Shown: in pieces, positions 51,182-59,797 of the stretch | How positions within the stretch are numbered: position 1 is the stretch's first letter | Layout of the letters: each line of letters begins with the position of its first letter | Assembly: GCF_023701525.1 (NCBI RefSeq) | Contig: NZ_JAMQAW010000010.1 | Location: forward strand, 228,358-292,357 | Direction of reading: 5' to 3' | Source: Streptomyces albipurpureus | Lineage (GTDB): Bacteria > Actinomycetota > Actinomycetes > Streptomycetales > Streptomycetaceae | Length of the DNA: 64,000 bases | Translations under genes and position numbers: made by a program | Notes under the pieces: generated by a model | Database searches by the model: none | Told to the model about the DNA's origin: nothing | The model's input: only the letters and a program-made list of their open reading frames with translations

Positions 51182-51242
51182 TCGCGATGAGACGTCGACA
51201 GTATCGCGATATAAATCGCGAATCTCAAGAGCTATCGCGATA
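51182..51242. promoter_or_regulatory. Array of TATCGCGATA-type sites upstream of the exporter operon
   Basis: Two perfect TATCGCGATA palindromes (51202-51211 and 51233-51242, centres 31 bases apart) and two further TCGCGA cores (51182-51187, 51216-51221) lie 120-180 bases before the exporter ATPase start. Three-turn spacing suggests cooperative repressor binding. No regulator gene is adjacent. Confidence 0.6.
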
Positions 51243-51852
51243 CATCGCAGCTTCATGTACGCGACACCCACACCCATCTCAGGCACGGCCCGCTGCCCTC
51301 ACTCAGAGTGGCCTTGGCCGAAAGGCGCTGCCTCTGCGAGGTCACAACGCGGGCGCGCAAGCCGGTTGGGGGCGACTCAGTCGAGACCGCCGATCAGCGC
51401 TGTCGCCAGATCGCCGAAGCACGGCAAGCGGAATCGGGGTTCGCGACCGCCTTCGCCCCGACGAACGCATCCGGCCGGATGACCGACCGGAGCCGACCGG
51501 CCCGCCGGCGCACCGTTCACCTACCGAGGGGTGGGACGCGGACCATCCGCACAGGGAGGACAGTAGGCGCACCGACAGCACGGCGCCATTGGGTTTCGGC
51601 GAGCCCGCACGATCGCTCGCCGGTGAGACGGAAGGAGTCGGCCTCCCCCTTCCGTGCTTCGTCCACCGCGGACGGCCAACCTCTTCGCGAAAACGACGGC
51701 GGGCCGGGTACCTGGGTACACCGGCCCGCCGTCCGCGTTACTCCCCCTCACCCACCAGGGTGTCCAGCGAGCGGCGCATGACCTCGCACCTCGCCCGCGC
51801 ACGCCCCCGCTGACTGCGCCTCAGGCTCGGCCCGGAGCGCGGAGGGTTCGCC
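51243..51852. other. Gene-poor stretch with one strong hairpin
   Basis: About 600 bases. Frames are open here, but none shows a ribosome site or family-like sequence. A hairpin with 13-base arms (51695-51707 and 51721-51733) is the likely terminator of the minus-strand RhoGDI-like gene. Confidence 0.5.
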
Positions 51853-52314
51853 TCACCACTCCGTCGCCAACTTGTACGACCACTTGAAGTCAGCGTGAAC
51901 CGTGCCGTCATCACCACTGATACGCGAGCTGACGACATAGCTGCCCGCACGGGCCATCAATCCTGACGGGGCCTCCTCGACTCCGAGCCGCTTCGTGTAC
52001 GGGTCAGGCAACGGGCCGTAGGAGCCCAGAGGTTGGTCCACCTTGTCGATCCTGAGCCCGGCCCGCTTCACCACATGCGCGTACCGCAGGCCCGATGCGA
52101 TGCCGTGGTCCACGCGGAAGGTGATGGCGATCTGGTACTCCACGCCTTCCTTGATGATGACCGGCTGACTCAGGTCGACCGCGGCGGGGTCCACGGTCAG
52201 CGCCTTACCCTCTGGCAGCGAGTCGGACAACACGCTCAAGGTCAGCAGCGCCACTTGGGACGCTTCAGAAGACTCAGTCGGCAGCAGATCGCCATCGGTG
52301 TGAGGAGTGCTCAT
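51853..52314 (-). CDS. RhoGDI-like protein
   Basis: A 153-residue protein that reads along almost its whole length like the immunoglobulin-like domain of eukaryotic Rho GDP-dissociation inhibitors. KEGVEYQIAITFRV (56-68), GLRIDKVDQPLGSYGP (86-101), EEAPSGLMARAGSYVVSSR (113-131) and WSYKLATEW at the end match human RhoGDI blocks KEGVEYRIKISFRV, GVKIDKTDYMVGSYGP, EEAPKGMLARGSYSIKSR and WNLTIKKDW. RhoGDIs hold prenylated Rho GTPases in the cytosol; no Rho-like GTPase or prenyl anchor is seen here, so the partner is unknown. It lacks most of the N-terminal regulatory arm. The ATG at 52314 is preceded by GAGAGG. Confidence 0.85.
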   Translation of the reverse strand: MSTPHTDGDLLPTESSEASQVALLTLSVLSDSLPEGKALTVDPAAVDLSQPVIIKEGVEYQIAITFRVDHGIASGLRYAHVVKRAGLRIDKVDQPLGSYGPLPDPYTKRLGVEEAPSGLMARAGSYVVSSRISGDDGTVHADFKWSYKLATEW

Positions 52315-52513
52315 CAGGGCCTCTCTTTGATGTGCCGGAGATAGCCCCCGACACCCTACCCGCAATGATCACCCTCAGAAATCAGAGCGTCACAGATAGC
52401 GACACTCTCTGTTGTCTCGATCGGCACCTGGGCCGTGCGGCGCCCGCCCAGCCGATCCGCAAGCAAAGAGCAGCGCCCCCTCGCATCACGCCCGATAGCG
52501 CTATCTGCTCTGC

Positions 52514-53326
52514 TCAGAGGCCATTCGGCGGCTCATGGGGAAACTCAAGCAGGTGTCGAAACCGGGCATTGCTGCCCGCCGCCCCTGACTCCCCCACCTT
52601 GTCGGACCAATGCCGGCAGGTGACCTCCACCAGTGCCTTCACGGCCCTGGGGTCCGCCTGCCTCCACGCGGGGAAGCTCGCCAGCCACTGCCGGGCCGAC
52701 TCCGGTGTCTGGTCACACTCCATGAGTCGCACTGCCGTGTAGGCGGCATCGACCCAGACCGGGCCCAACGCGGGCATGGCCCAGTCGATGACATACGCAC
52801 TCCCCCCACGGCTACCGATCATGAGGTTATGCGGATTGGTATCGGTGTGCAGCAGATGTCCCCCGCTCAACAACTCCTTCTCCCCCGGCTCCAGATAGCC
52901 GGCGTACCGCTCCACCAGGGGCGGTACGGGGAAGTCAGGGACGCGCAGACAGTGCATCAGCCGAAGGGTCCAGCCGATCGCCGCAAGGTCCTCACCCGTA
53001 CTTAAGTCGGCGTGCCGGCCGTCGAGATGGGCGAAGACAAGGCAGTACCAACCCGCCGCCCGCGCACTGTGCCGAATGGTCGCCGCGATGCCCCGCACCG
53101 TGGGATTGATCAGCTCTTCCATCCGGAGTGCGGCGACCTCGTCCAGTTGGGATTCGCGTACTCCCTTGAGGAAGAATCGCCCGTTGCGTTGGGTGTGCAG
53201 AACCAACGCCGTTGAGCAGTTCAGCCCTTCAGTAACGACCTCCGACTCGATCACCTCCCCCGTGCGCGCTTCTACCGCTTGCCGCAATCCCCCGGGGAGG
53301 GCATCCCAACCGACGCGTTCAGACAT
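52514..53326 (-). CDS. Aminoglycoside phosphotransferase-family kinase
   Basis: A 270-residue protein-kinase-like-fold phosphotransferase. It has the N-lobe GRFFLKGVRE (ATP-binding Lys), the catalytic loop LLHTDTNPHNLMIG (Asp and Asn) and the metal-binding AYVIDWAMPALGP. The substrate may be an antibiotic, a sugar amine or a small metabolite. The ATG at 53326 has GGAGAGG upstream. It lies 200 bases upstream of, and co-directional with, the RhoGDI-like gene, and may share its transcript. Confidence 0.82.
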   Translation of the reverse strand: MSERVGWDALPGGLRQAVEARTGEVIESEVVTEGLNCSTALVLHTQRNGRFFLKGVRESQLDEVAALRMEELINPTVRGIAATIRHSARAAGWYCLVFAHLDGRHADLSTGEDLAAIGWTLRLMHCLRVPDFPVPPLVERYAGYLEPGEKELLSGGHLLHTDTNPHNLMIGSRGGSAYVIDWAMPALGPVWVDAAYTAVRLMECDQTPESARQWLASFPAWRQADPRAVKALVEVTCRHWSDKVGESGAAGSNARFRHLLEFPHEPPNGL

Positions 53327-53475
53327 TGCTTGCCTCTCCAAGTGCGAGGGGACACCGACGTCCGATGCGCCCTGTCCGCTCAGTTTCTAGCCTTGGGTCA
53401 CACCACACTTGCGACACCGGTTCTTTCCGCTCCAACCAACCCATTTGTGGTCGCACTCACTCAGAATCCATGGCT

Positions 53476-53775
53476 TCATACGTCGATCCTGCCCCCGTTT
53501 CTTTCGCGTTCGATCTCTTCGGAAAGCCCGCCCAGCCGAGCCCTTGCGGGCCGTCGTGGCGAGTCGGTGAGGAGGTACACACCCTGGGGTGCGTAGATGA
53601 GAGTGCGCCGGGTGGTGCGGAGTCGCACATAGGGGCGGAATGGGGGCAGGTGCTCGTCATGGAAGGGGGTGTGCCGGTCCCTGGCGTGTTGCGGTGTGAG
53701 GGTGGCCCAGGGCCCGTGGCAGGCATCGAGCCGAACCGGCCCATGGGCAAGATGAACCAATGGGCATTGGGGCAT
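53476..53775 (-). CDS. Hypothetical protein, 99 aa, divergent from the XRE regulator
   Basis: Start MPQCPLVHLAHGPVRLD at 53775. The frame looks protein-like (TPFHDEHLPPFRPYVRLRTT, LIYAPQGVYLLTDSP) and ends in a basic/acidic tail. No family recognised. Its 5' end overlaps the start of the divergent XRE gene by 16 bases, which is unusual; one of the two starts may lie further in. Confidence 0.5.
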   Translation of the reverse strand: MPQCPLVHLAHGPVRLDACHGPWATLTPQHARDRHTPFHDEHLPPFRPYVRLRTTRRTLIYAPQGVYLLTDSPRRPARARLGGLSEEIERERNGGRIDV

Positions 53776-54866
53776 TGACCAGGGACCTACGCAAAGCGCG
53801 AGGATGGTCACAGGGACGACTCGCGGATGAAATCAATATCGCGTTCGGAACGTCCCTCACACGGGAGTACGTCAGCCGCTGGGAGCGTTCCAAGGTGGCA
53901 CCAGGCCCCTTCTATCTCCGGTGTCTTTCGGCCGTCCTGGACGTGCCCCTAGCTGTCCTTGAGGGTGAAGTGAAGCGTCGTACTTTCCTGTCCGATGTGG
54001 CGGCCACCGCCATAGCCCCCGTGGTGGCCTCAGATCTGCTGAGCACCGGGTTTTCCGCCAGGCTCAAAGGCGGGCCTTCCGTTGAGGAGTGGGAGGAGAA
54101 GCTCTCCACCTATGGCACGGAATACATGAGCCTTGGCGCTGAGGACATTCAACGGCGGGTGGCGGGCGAGCTCGTCCTCGTGCAGCAGCAGTTGGACGAG
54201 CCCCGGTTGTGGTCTGTCGCGGCCCGGCTTATGACCCTGTACGCGAAGACGTTCCCCGGAAATGACGGAGCGAAGGCGGTGAGCTGGTATCGGCTCGCTG
54301 CCGCAGCCGCTGATCAGTCGGCAGACGATCAGACTCGGGTCTGGGTCCGGGGGCGGGCGGCGATCGCCCTTGGGTACGAGGGTGCCTCGCTCGGTGTCGC
54401 CGACCTGTTCGCGGATCAGGCCGTGGCGATCAGTGACCAGCCATCCCTGGGGCTCTTGAACGCCCTGATGGGCAAGGCTCACGCGGCGGCCGTCCGGGGC
54501 GACTCTCAGACCGCACGACGTCTGCTGGACCAGGGGCTTCGGGTCTTTGAGCAGGCGGGGTCATACGAGCAGACATCTGACTACGCCGTTCCCTGGTGGC
54601 GCATGAATGTCTTCGTCTCGCTTCTCGCCGCTCGCCTGGGCGATGAGACTGCGGCGGTTGACGCACAGGATGCCGCGAGGGCGGACCTTCCCCGCGCGCT
54701 CCCCCGGTTCGCAACACACCTGGAGATGCATCGGGGACTGATGATGGCGAAGTCCGGCGACAGGAGAGGAGGCGCGACCTACGCCCGTGCGGCACTCAAC
54801 GCGCTTCCTCCGGAGAAGCACTCGCTGACCCTGCGCCTCCTCATGGCGGAGATCGAGCCTGCCTGA
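53760..54866 (+). CDS. XRE-family HTH and TPR-like regulator
   Basis: A 368-residue regulator. The N-terminal Cro/CI-type HTH (ALTRDLRKARGWSQGRLADE, then SLTREYVSRWERSKVAPGPF) is followed by a linker and an all-helical TPR-like domain (about 150-360). This is the common streptomycete layout of HTH plus repeat proteins used in signalling and sometimes paired with small acidic proteins. No good ribosome site. The region upstream overlaps a divergent small gene. Confidence 0.85.
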   Translation: MGIGALTRDLRKARGWSQGRLADEINIAFGTSLTREYVSRWERSKVAPGPFYLRCLSAVLDVPLAVLEGEVKRRTFLSDVAATAIAPVVASDLLSTGFSARLKGGPSVEEWEEKLSTYGTEYMSLGAEDIQRRVAGELVLVQQQLDEPRLWSVAARLMTLYAKTFPGNDGAKAVSWYRLAAAAADQSADDQTRVWVRGRAAIALGYEGASLGVADLFADQAVAISDQPSLGLLNALMGKAHAAAVRGDSQTARRLLDQGLRVFEQAGSYEQTSDYAVPWWRMNVFVSLLAARLGDETAAVDAQDAARADLPRALPRFATHLEMHRGLMMAKSGDRRGGATYARAALNALPPEKHSLTLRLLMAEIEPA

Positions 54867-54985
54867 GCCCGCCGGTCACCACCACGACGGGACCTGCTCC
54901 GAGCCCGCCGGTCGTCACCGCGAAACCGGCCTGCCCAGGTGCCCCAGTCGTCAGCGCGGCCCCGAACACCACCGGCGAGGGGCCC

Positions 54986-56215
54986 TCACCCCACCACCGT
55001 GTACCCCGCACCCCGCAGTGCCGCCGCGACCTCGTCGCAGTGCTCAGGCCCCTTGGTCTCCAGTTGGAGTTCCACCTCCACCTCCGTGAGCCCAAGGCGC
55101 GGGTCGGTGCGGACATGGCTCACGTCGAGGACGTTGGCGTCCAGCACCGACAGGGAACCGAGGAGGGCGGCCAGGGCGCCCGGGCGGTCGGTCAGGCGCA
55201 GGCGCAGGGAGAGGTAGCGGCCGGCGGCGGCCATTCCGTGGCGCAGTATGCGCTGCATCAGCAGGGGGTCCACATTGCCACCGGACAGGATGGCGACCAC
55301 CGGACCGCGGAAGCTCTTGGGATCGCTCAGCAGGGCGGCCACCGGAGATGCTCCGGCCGGCTCGACGACGAGCTTCGCTCGTTCCAGGCAGAGCAGCAGC
55401 GCGCTGGACAGGGCGTCCTCGGAGACCGTGCGGACCTCGTCGACGAGCTCGTTGATGATGTGGAACGGCACGTCTCCGGGGCGGCCCACCTTGATCCCGT
55501 CGGCCATGGTCACCGGCGTGTCTATCGAGACGGGGTGGCCCGCGGCCAGGGAGGGCGGGTAGGCGGCGGCGCCCTCGGCCTGTACCCCGACCACGCGTAC
55601 GTCGGGCCGCACCGCCTTCACCGCGACCGCGATGCCGGCCGCGAGTCCGCCGCCGCCGATACCGACGACGATCGTGCGCACCTCGGGGCACTGCCCCAGG
55701 ATCTCCAGGCCCACCGTGCCCTGCCCGGCGATGATGTCCGGGTGGTCAAAGGGGTGGATGAAGACCGCGCCCGTCTCGTCGGCGTACTCCTGCGCGGCGG
55801 CCATGGTCTCGTCGACGACCTGCCCGTAGAGCCTCACATCAGCGCCGTACTCCTGTGTCGCCGCCACCTTGGGGAGCGGTGCCCCCACCGGCATGAAGAC
55901 GGTCGAGCGCACTCCGAGCAGGGAGGAGGCCAGGGCCACCCCCTGGGCGTGGTTTCCGGCGGACGCGGCGACGACGCCCGCGGCGCGTTCCTCCGGGCGC
56001 AGTCCCGCTATCCGCACGTAGGCGCCGCGCAGCTTGAAGGAGCCGGTGCGCTGGAGGTTCTCGCACTTGAAGTGGACCGGGGCGCCCACCAGCTGTGACA
56101 GATGCCTGCTGCCCTCCATAGCGGTAACGCGCGCGACACCGGAGAGCATCTTCTGGGCCCCACGGACATCGTCGAGGATGACGGGGCGAAAGGTGTCAGG
56201 CCTGCTGAAGGTCAT
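54986..56215 (-). CDS. ilvA: Threonine ammonia-lyase
   Basis: A 409-residue PLP enzyme deaminating threonine to 2-oxobutyrate, entering isoleucine synthesis. The Schiff-base lysine is K61 in QRTGSFKLRGAY, with the glycine loop GGGGLAAG and SGGNVD near 315. A C-terminal ACT-like domain of about 80 residues (YLSLRLRLTDRPGALAALLG) replaces the longer regulatory region of E. coli IlvA. The length suits the short actinobacterial type. It is monocistronic, divergent from the MarR gene. Confidence 0.93.
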   Translation of the reverse strand: MTFSRPDTFRPVILDDVRGAQKMLSGVARVTAMEGSRHLSQLVGAPVHFKCENLQRTGSFKLRGAYVRIAGLRPEERAAGVVAASAGNHAQGVALASSLLGVRSTVFMPVGAPLPKVAATQEYGADVRLYGQVVDETMAAAQEYADETGAVFIHPFDHPDIIAGQGTVGLEILGQCPEVRTIVVGIGGGGLAAGIAVAVKAVRPDVRVVGVQAEGAAAYPPSLAAGHPVSIDTPVTMADGIKVGRPGDVPFHIINELVDEVRTVSEDALSSALLLCLERAKLVVEPAGASPVAALLSDPKSFRGPVVAILSGGNVDPLLMQRILRHGMAAAGRYLSLRLRLTDRPGALAALLGSLSVLDANVLDVSHVRTDPRLGLTEVEVELQLETKGPEHCDEVAAALRGAGYTVVG

Positions 56216-56371
56216 GACGCCAAGTCTCGCAGCTCACACGCGGCACGGCCGCCCGGCGAAGCCACTCCCGAACCGCTTGTTATGGGTTTTCCCAGGCCCG
56301 GTACGCACCGCCCCAGGGCCGCGTACTCTGTCCCCCACCAATCGACCACCGCACGAGAGAGCCCCCTGGCC

Positions 56372-56917
56372 ATGCCCACTTCTCAGGACATGACGACTCA
56401 TCTCGAACCTGGCCTCCTCGATGCTCTCCAGCACCAGGTCGCCCTCTTCGCACGTCGCGCGGAGCAGACCCGGCTCGGCGGGGTCGGCCAGGTCCGCAAT
56501 TCCATGGACCGTGCCGCCTATCTGCTGCTCAACCGGCTTGACCGGGAGGGTCCGATGGGTGTGAAAGCACTCGCAGCAGGGATGGGCATCGACTCATCGA
56601 CCGTCACCCGCCAAGTCGCACCGCTGGTCGACACCGGCCTGGTGAAACGCACCTCACACCCGGAGGACGGCAGGGCCGTCGTACTACAGCTCTCCCCTCG
56701 CGGTCAGGCTCGCCTCGAAGAGGTCCGCAGCTCGCGTCGAGAGCTGATGGCGCAGGTCACGGACGGTTGGACGGAGTCGGAGCGAGAGTCGTTCTGCACC
56801 CTGCTCACCCGTTTCAACACCGCGCTCTCGGACCGTCAGACAGGGATGTCACCGATCGACCAGGGGGTGGCCGGACTGCCCTCGATCAGCGCACAGAATC
56901 CGCCGACGGTGTCATAG
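56372..56917 (+). CDS. MarR family transcriptional regulator
   Basis: A 181-residue winged-helix regulator with AYLLLNRLDREGPMGVKALA, the recognition helix MGIDSSTVTRQVAPL and the wing KRTSHPEDGRAVVLQLS. The start is the ATG at 56372; the frame runs further upstream but would overlap the divergent ilvA. It probably regulates itself or ilvA. Confidence 0.9.
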   Translation: MPTSQDMTTHLEPGLLDALQHQVALFARRAEQTRLGGVGQVRNSMDRAAYLLLNRLDREGPMGVKALAAGMGIDSSTVTRQVAPLVDTGLVKRTSHPEDGRAVVLQLSPRGQARLEEVRSSRRELMAQVTDGWTESERESFCTLLTRFNTALSDRQTGMSPIDQGVAGLPSISAQNPPTVS

Positions 56918-57231
56918 GACACCCCACGCCCGGCGTCACAACACATCGCGTCCGGCGTGATGCGCCCAAACGCCCCTAGGCCCGTCCAACTCAGCAGGCT
57001 CCTCGGGGCGACCGTCCTCAAGGGTACGAACCCATACGGCTTCTTCGGCTCGTACGGTTCCACCGACGCAGACCCGTCCGCACCACATCGCCCGGAACGG
57101 GTACCACTGCACCGGACGGGTACGGCTTCACCGGCTCGTACCACTCCGCAAAGCCATCGCACGGACCTCCAACACCACAACCCCGGTGTCCAGGCTCCTC
57201 GCGTAGGTGCACGAAGTGCCGCGCCGACCTC
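56918..57231. other. Intergenic region with imperfect 27-bp direct repeats
   Basis: TACGGCTTC..CGGCTCGTAC occurs at 57035-57061 and 57121-57147, and GGTAC motifs recur between. No coding potential was recognised in the 314 bases. Confidence 0.45.
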
Positions 57232-57267
57232 TTGACCACGGCCGTACGGCTGCCTCTATATGAGGAC
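57232..57267 (+). promoter_or_regulatory. Promoter positioned for a leaderless transcript
   Basis: TTGACC (57232-57237) and TATATG (57257-57262) are separated by 19 bases, and the GTG at 57268 follows the -10 by five bases. That spacing puts the transcription start on or next to the start codon. A TTG at 57232 could be mistaken for the gene start, but it coincides with the -35. Confidence 0.5.
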
Positions 57268-57780
57268 GTGAGCGAGCGGCGGTCGGCACTGGCGGATCGC
57301 CGCGCCCGGGAGTTCGAGGCGTTTGTCACGGGCGCGGCTGGGCGGCTGCTCCATGCCGCCACCCTGCTGACGGCCGAGACTCCCGACGCCAATCCGCGCG
57401 CCCAGCGGCTGCTGACGGCCGCGCTGGCGCAGACATACGTGGAGTGGGATCGGCTACGCGGCGAAGATCCTTACAACCGCACCCGCCAGGAACTGGCCAC
57501 CCGTTTCGCCCGTGTCTCCTGGCGCCGGCAGCGTACGGACGGCGGAGTGCTGGCCCAACTCACCCCGCAGGAGCGGTTGGTGGTGGTGTTGCGGCTGTAC
57601 GAGCAAGTCGCCGAGGAGCAGACGGCGGCGCTGATGGGGCTGCCGGTGGAGCGGGTGCGTACGGTCTGTCGCCGCTCGGTCGCGGCACTGTGCGCCACCA
57701 GAAGATCACGGCCGTCCGGTGGGCCGCTCCGCACTGCTGGGGGCGGCCCGGCGCAGGGGTCTTCGGAGCCGGGGCCATGA
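57268..57780 (+). CDS. Sigma-70-like (ECF/SigE-type) protein
   Basis: A 170-residue protein resembling compact actinobacterial RNA polymerase sigma factors. It has a helical N-terminus (REFEAFVTGAAGRLLHAATLL), a linker, and a region-4-like HTH (LTPQERLVVVLRLYEQVAEEQTA, LMGLPVERVRTVCRRSVAAL). Region 2 is weak, so it may be a sigma-like regulator rather than a true sigma. It is ATGA-coupled to a membrane protein, the arrangement of sigma with an anti-sigma or membrane partner. Confidence 0.72.
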   Translation: MSERRSALADRRAREFEAFVTGAAGRLLHAATLLTAETPDANPRAQRLLTAALAQTYVEWDRLRGEDPYNRTRQELATRFARVSWRRQRTDGGVLAQLTPQERLVVVLRLYEQVAEEQTAALMGLPVERVRTVCRRSVAALCATRRSRPSGGPLRTAGGGPAQGSSEPGP

Positions 57781-58028
57781 CGCGCCCGAGCCGTATGGAG
57801 ATCGAGGTCCGTCGGATGCTGGAGACCCGCCCGGCGCCCATCCCCGCTGGTCTCTCCCTGCGGGCTGCCGCCCGAGGCGCTCGGCTGCTGCGTCGGCGGC
57901 GCGTGGTGCGCGGATCGGGATGGTTGCTGCTGGTCGCGCTGGTGCTGGTGTTCACGGTGTGGATGGCGGTGGCGCAGCCCTGGGACATGCCTCCGGCGAA
58001 GACGACGCCCCCGGTGGATGACTGGTGA
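57777..58028 (+). CDS. Small membrane protein coupled to the sigma-like gene
   Basis: An 83-residue protein with a basic amphipathic N-terminus (about 1-42), one membrane span (GWLLLVALVLVFTVWMAVA) and a short Pro-rich outer tail. The ATGA overlap suggests it partners the upstream sigma-like protein, perhaps as an anchor or anti-sigma. No zinc-binding anti-sigma motif is visible. Confidence 0.75.
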   Translation: MTRPSRMEIEVRRMLETRPAPIPAGLSLRAAARGARLLRRRRVVRGSGWLLLVALVLVFTVWMAVAQPWDMPPAKTTPPVDDW

Positions 58029-58130
58029 CACCGTCAGCGCACGTCATCATTACGCGGTGTTTGCCCAGATATATCCGCTGCGGAACTAGGCTGGGACCTG
58101 CGGTGTACCGACAGCTCCAAGGAGGTCGCC

Positions 58131-58322
58131 ATGACCAGGAAAGTCGCTGACTGCCGCACATTCCCCAGCGAGATGAACTGCACCCTCACCATCGCGGGTG
58201 AGGAAGAAGAGGTCGTCCGGGCAGCAACGGAACACGCGGTGTCCGTGCACAGCCATGAGGACTCCCCCGAACTGAGGGAGCAGGTCCGTGCCACGCTGGT
58301 GGACGAGAAGGTCCCGGCTTGA
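58131..58322 (+). CDS. DUF1059 domain protein
   Basis: A 63-residue soluble protein made of one DUF1059 domain. It has CRTFPSEMNCTLTIAGEEEEV, then VVRAATEHAVSVHSHEDSPE, with the conserved Cys and His pattern. Function unknown. A strong AAGGAGG ribosome site precedes the ATG. Confidence 0.88.
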   Translation: MTRKVADCRTFPSEMNCTLTIAGEEEEVVRAATEHAVSVHSHEDSPELREQVRATLVDEKVPA

Positions 58323-58411
58323 CCTACCGCTCGGGTGGACCAGCGATCACCGAGCGTAGCCGCCCGGTTGGCGGCACCGGTGTGACACTTCACCACCGAG
58401 GGGACCACGTC

Positions 58412-58443
58412 TGAGCCGGCGCCCGTGAAGGGTCGCCGGCTCA
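58412..58443. terminator. Terminator between the DUF1059 gene and metB
   Basis: Ten-base arms TGAGCCGGCG (58412-58421) and complement (58434-58443) enclose a loop that can add three more pairs. It serves the convergent genes. Confidence 0.75.
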
Positions 58444-58491
58444 CTTCGTGGAAAGCCGTAGGAGCGGCACAGAGGCCGTACGGGCGGTCGG

Positions 58492-59649
58492 CTAACGCCC
58501 GAGTGCCTGCTGGAGATCGGCCAGCAGATCGTCGATCGCCTCCAGACCGACCGAGAGCCGCACCAGGTCAGCTGGTACCTCAAGGGCGGAACCCGCCACC
58601 GAGGCGTGGGTCATCCGGCCCGGATGCTCGATCAGTGACTCCACCCCACCGAGTGACTCACCGAGGGTGAAGAGCCGGGCGCGGTTGCAGACCTCCACGG
58701 CCGCCTCCTCGCCGCCTTCGACCCGGAAGGAGACCATTCCGCCGAAGGCCTTCATCTGCTTCGCGGCGACCTCATGGCCCGGGTGATCGGGCAGCCCCGG
58801 GTAGAGCACCTCGCTGACCTTCGGGTGCCGGGTCAGCATCTCGGCGACCCGGCCGGCGTTCTCGCTGTGCCGGTCCATGCGGACCGGCAGGGTCTTGATC
58901 CCGCGCAGCACCAGCCAGGAGTCGAACGGACCGGCGATCGCTCCCATGGCGTTCTGGTGGTAGGCCAACTCCTCGCCGACCTCGGCGTCCGCGGCCACCA
59001 GGGCGCCGCCGACCACATCGGAGTGGCCGCCCATGTACTTGGTGAGGGAGTGCACCACGAGGTCGGCGCCCAGGGCGATGGGCTGCTGGAGATAGGGGCT
59101 GGCGAAGGTGTTGTCCACCACCAGCCGGGCGCTGGAGTTGCGGGCGACCTCCGCGAGAGCGGCGATGTCGGTGATGCCGAGCAGGGGGTTGGAGGGCGTC
59201 TCGACCCAGATCAGCTTGGTCTTGTCGGTGAGAGCGGCGCGCACCTGGGCGGGGTCGGAGGTGTCCGCCACCGACCATTCGACGCCCCAGCGGGCCACGA
59301 CCTTGGCGAAGAGCCGGAAGGTGCCGCCGTAGGCGTCATTGGGAATCACCACATGGTCGCCGGGTTCGAGGAGCGTCCGCAGCAGGCAGTCCTCGGCCGC
59401 GAGCCCGGACGCGAAGGCGAGTCCGCGCCGACCGCCTTCCAGCGCCGCGAGGTTCTCCTCCAACGCGGTACGGGTCGGGTTGGCGCTACGGCTGTACTCG
59501 TACCCGCCGCGCAGTCCGCCGACGCCGTCCTGCTTGTAGGTCGAGACCTGGTAGATGGGCGGGACGACCGCGCCGGTCAGCGGGTCGGCGGTGTTGCCGG
59601 CGTGAATGGCGAGGGTTTCGAGGTTCTGGGAGCTGTACTGGTGGCTCAT
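58492..59649 (-). CDS. metB: Cystathionine gamma-synthase/lyase
   Basis: A 385-residue PLP enzyme of the Cys/Met metabolism family. The catalytic lysine is K204 in HSLTKYMGGHSDVVGG. It also has SRSANPTRTALE, ETPSNPLLGITD and the C-terminal SLGGVESLIEHPGRMTH. It joins O-acyl-homoserine and cysteine, or acts in reverse transsulphuration; MetB and lyase roles cannot be separated by eye. The start at 59649 (MSHQYSSQNLETLAIHAG) is where similarity begins. Confidence 0.92.
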   Translation of the reverse strand: MSHQYSSQNLETLAIHAGNTADPLTGAVVPPIYQVSTYKQDGVGGLRGGYEYSRSANPTRTALEENLAALEGGRRGLAFASGLAAEDCLLRTLLEPGDHVVIPNDAYGGTFRLFAKVVARWGVEWSVADTSDPAQVRAALTDKTKLIWVETPSNPLLGITDIAALAEVARNSSARLVVDNTFASPYLQQPIALGADLVVHSLTKYMGGHSDVVGGALVAADAEVGEELAYHQNAMGAIAGPFDSWLVLRGIKTLPVRMDRHSENAGRVAEMLTRHPKVSEVLYPGLPDHPGHEVAAKQMKAFGGMVSFRVEGGEEAAVEVCNRARLFTLGESLGGVESLIEHPGRMTHASVAGSALEVPADLVRLSVGLEAIDDLLADLQQALGR

Positions 59650-59797
59650 GCACACAGAGGGTAGTCCGGCCGGGGAGGTGACGTGGCTACCGTCCACGGG
59701 CGCGGCTGGAGCGCGGGCGGAGTGCGCAGCTGGCGGGCTTGCGCGGGCGCCGACCTCGGCGTGGCTTGTTTGCGGGGCAGTCCTGGACAATGGCGTC

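Noticed and set aside
51157..51813. 218-codon plus-strand frame upstream of the exporter
   Set aside because: Begins inside the operator array, lacks a ribosome site and reads as Arg/Pro-rich noise crossing a terminator hairpin.
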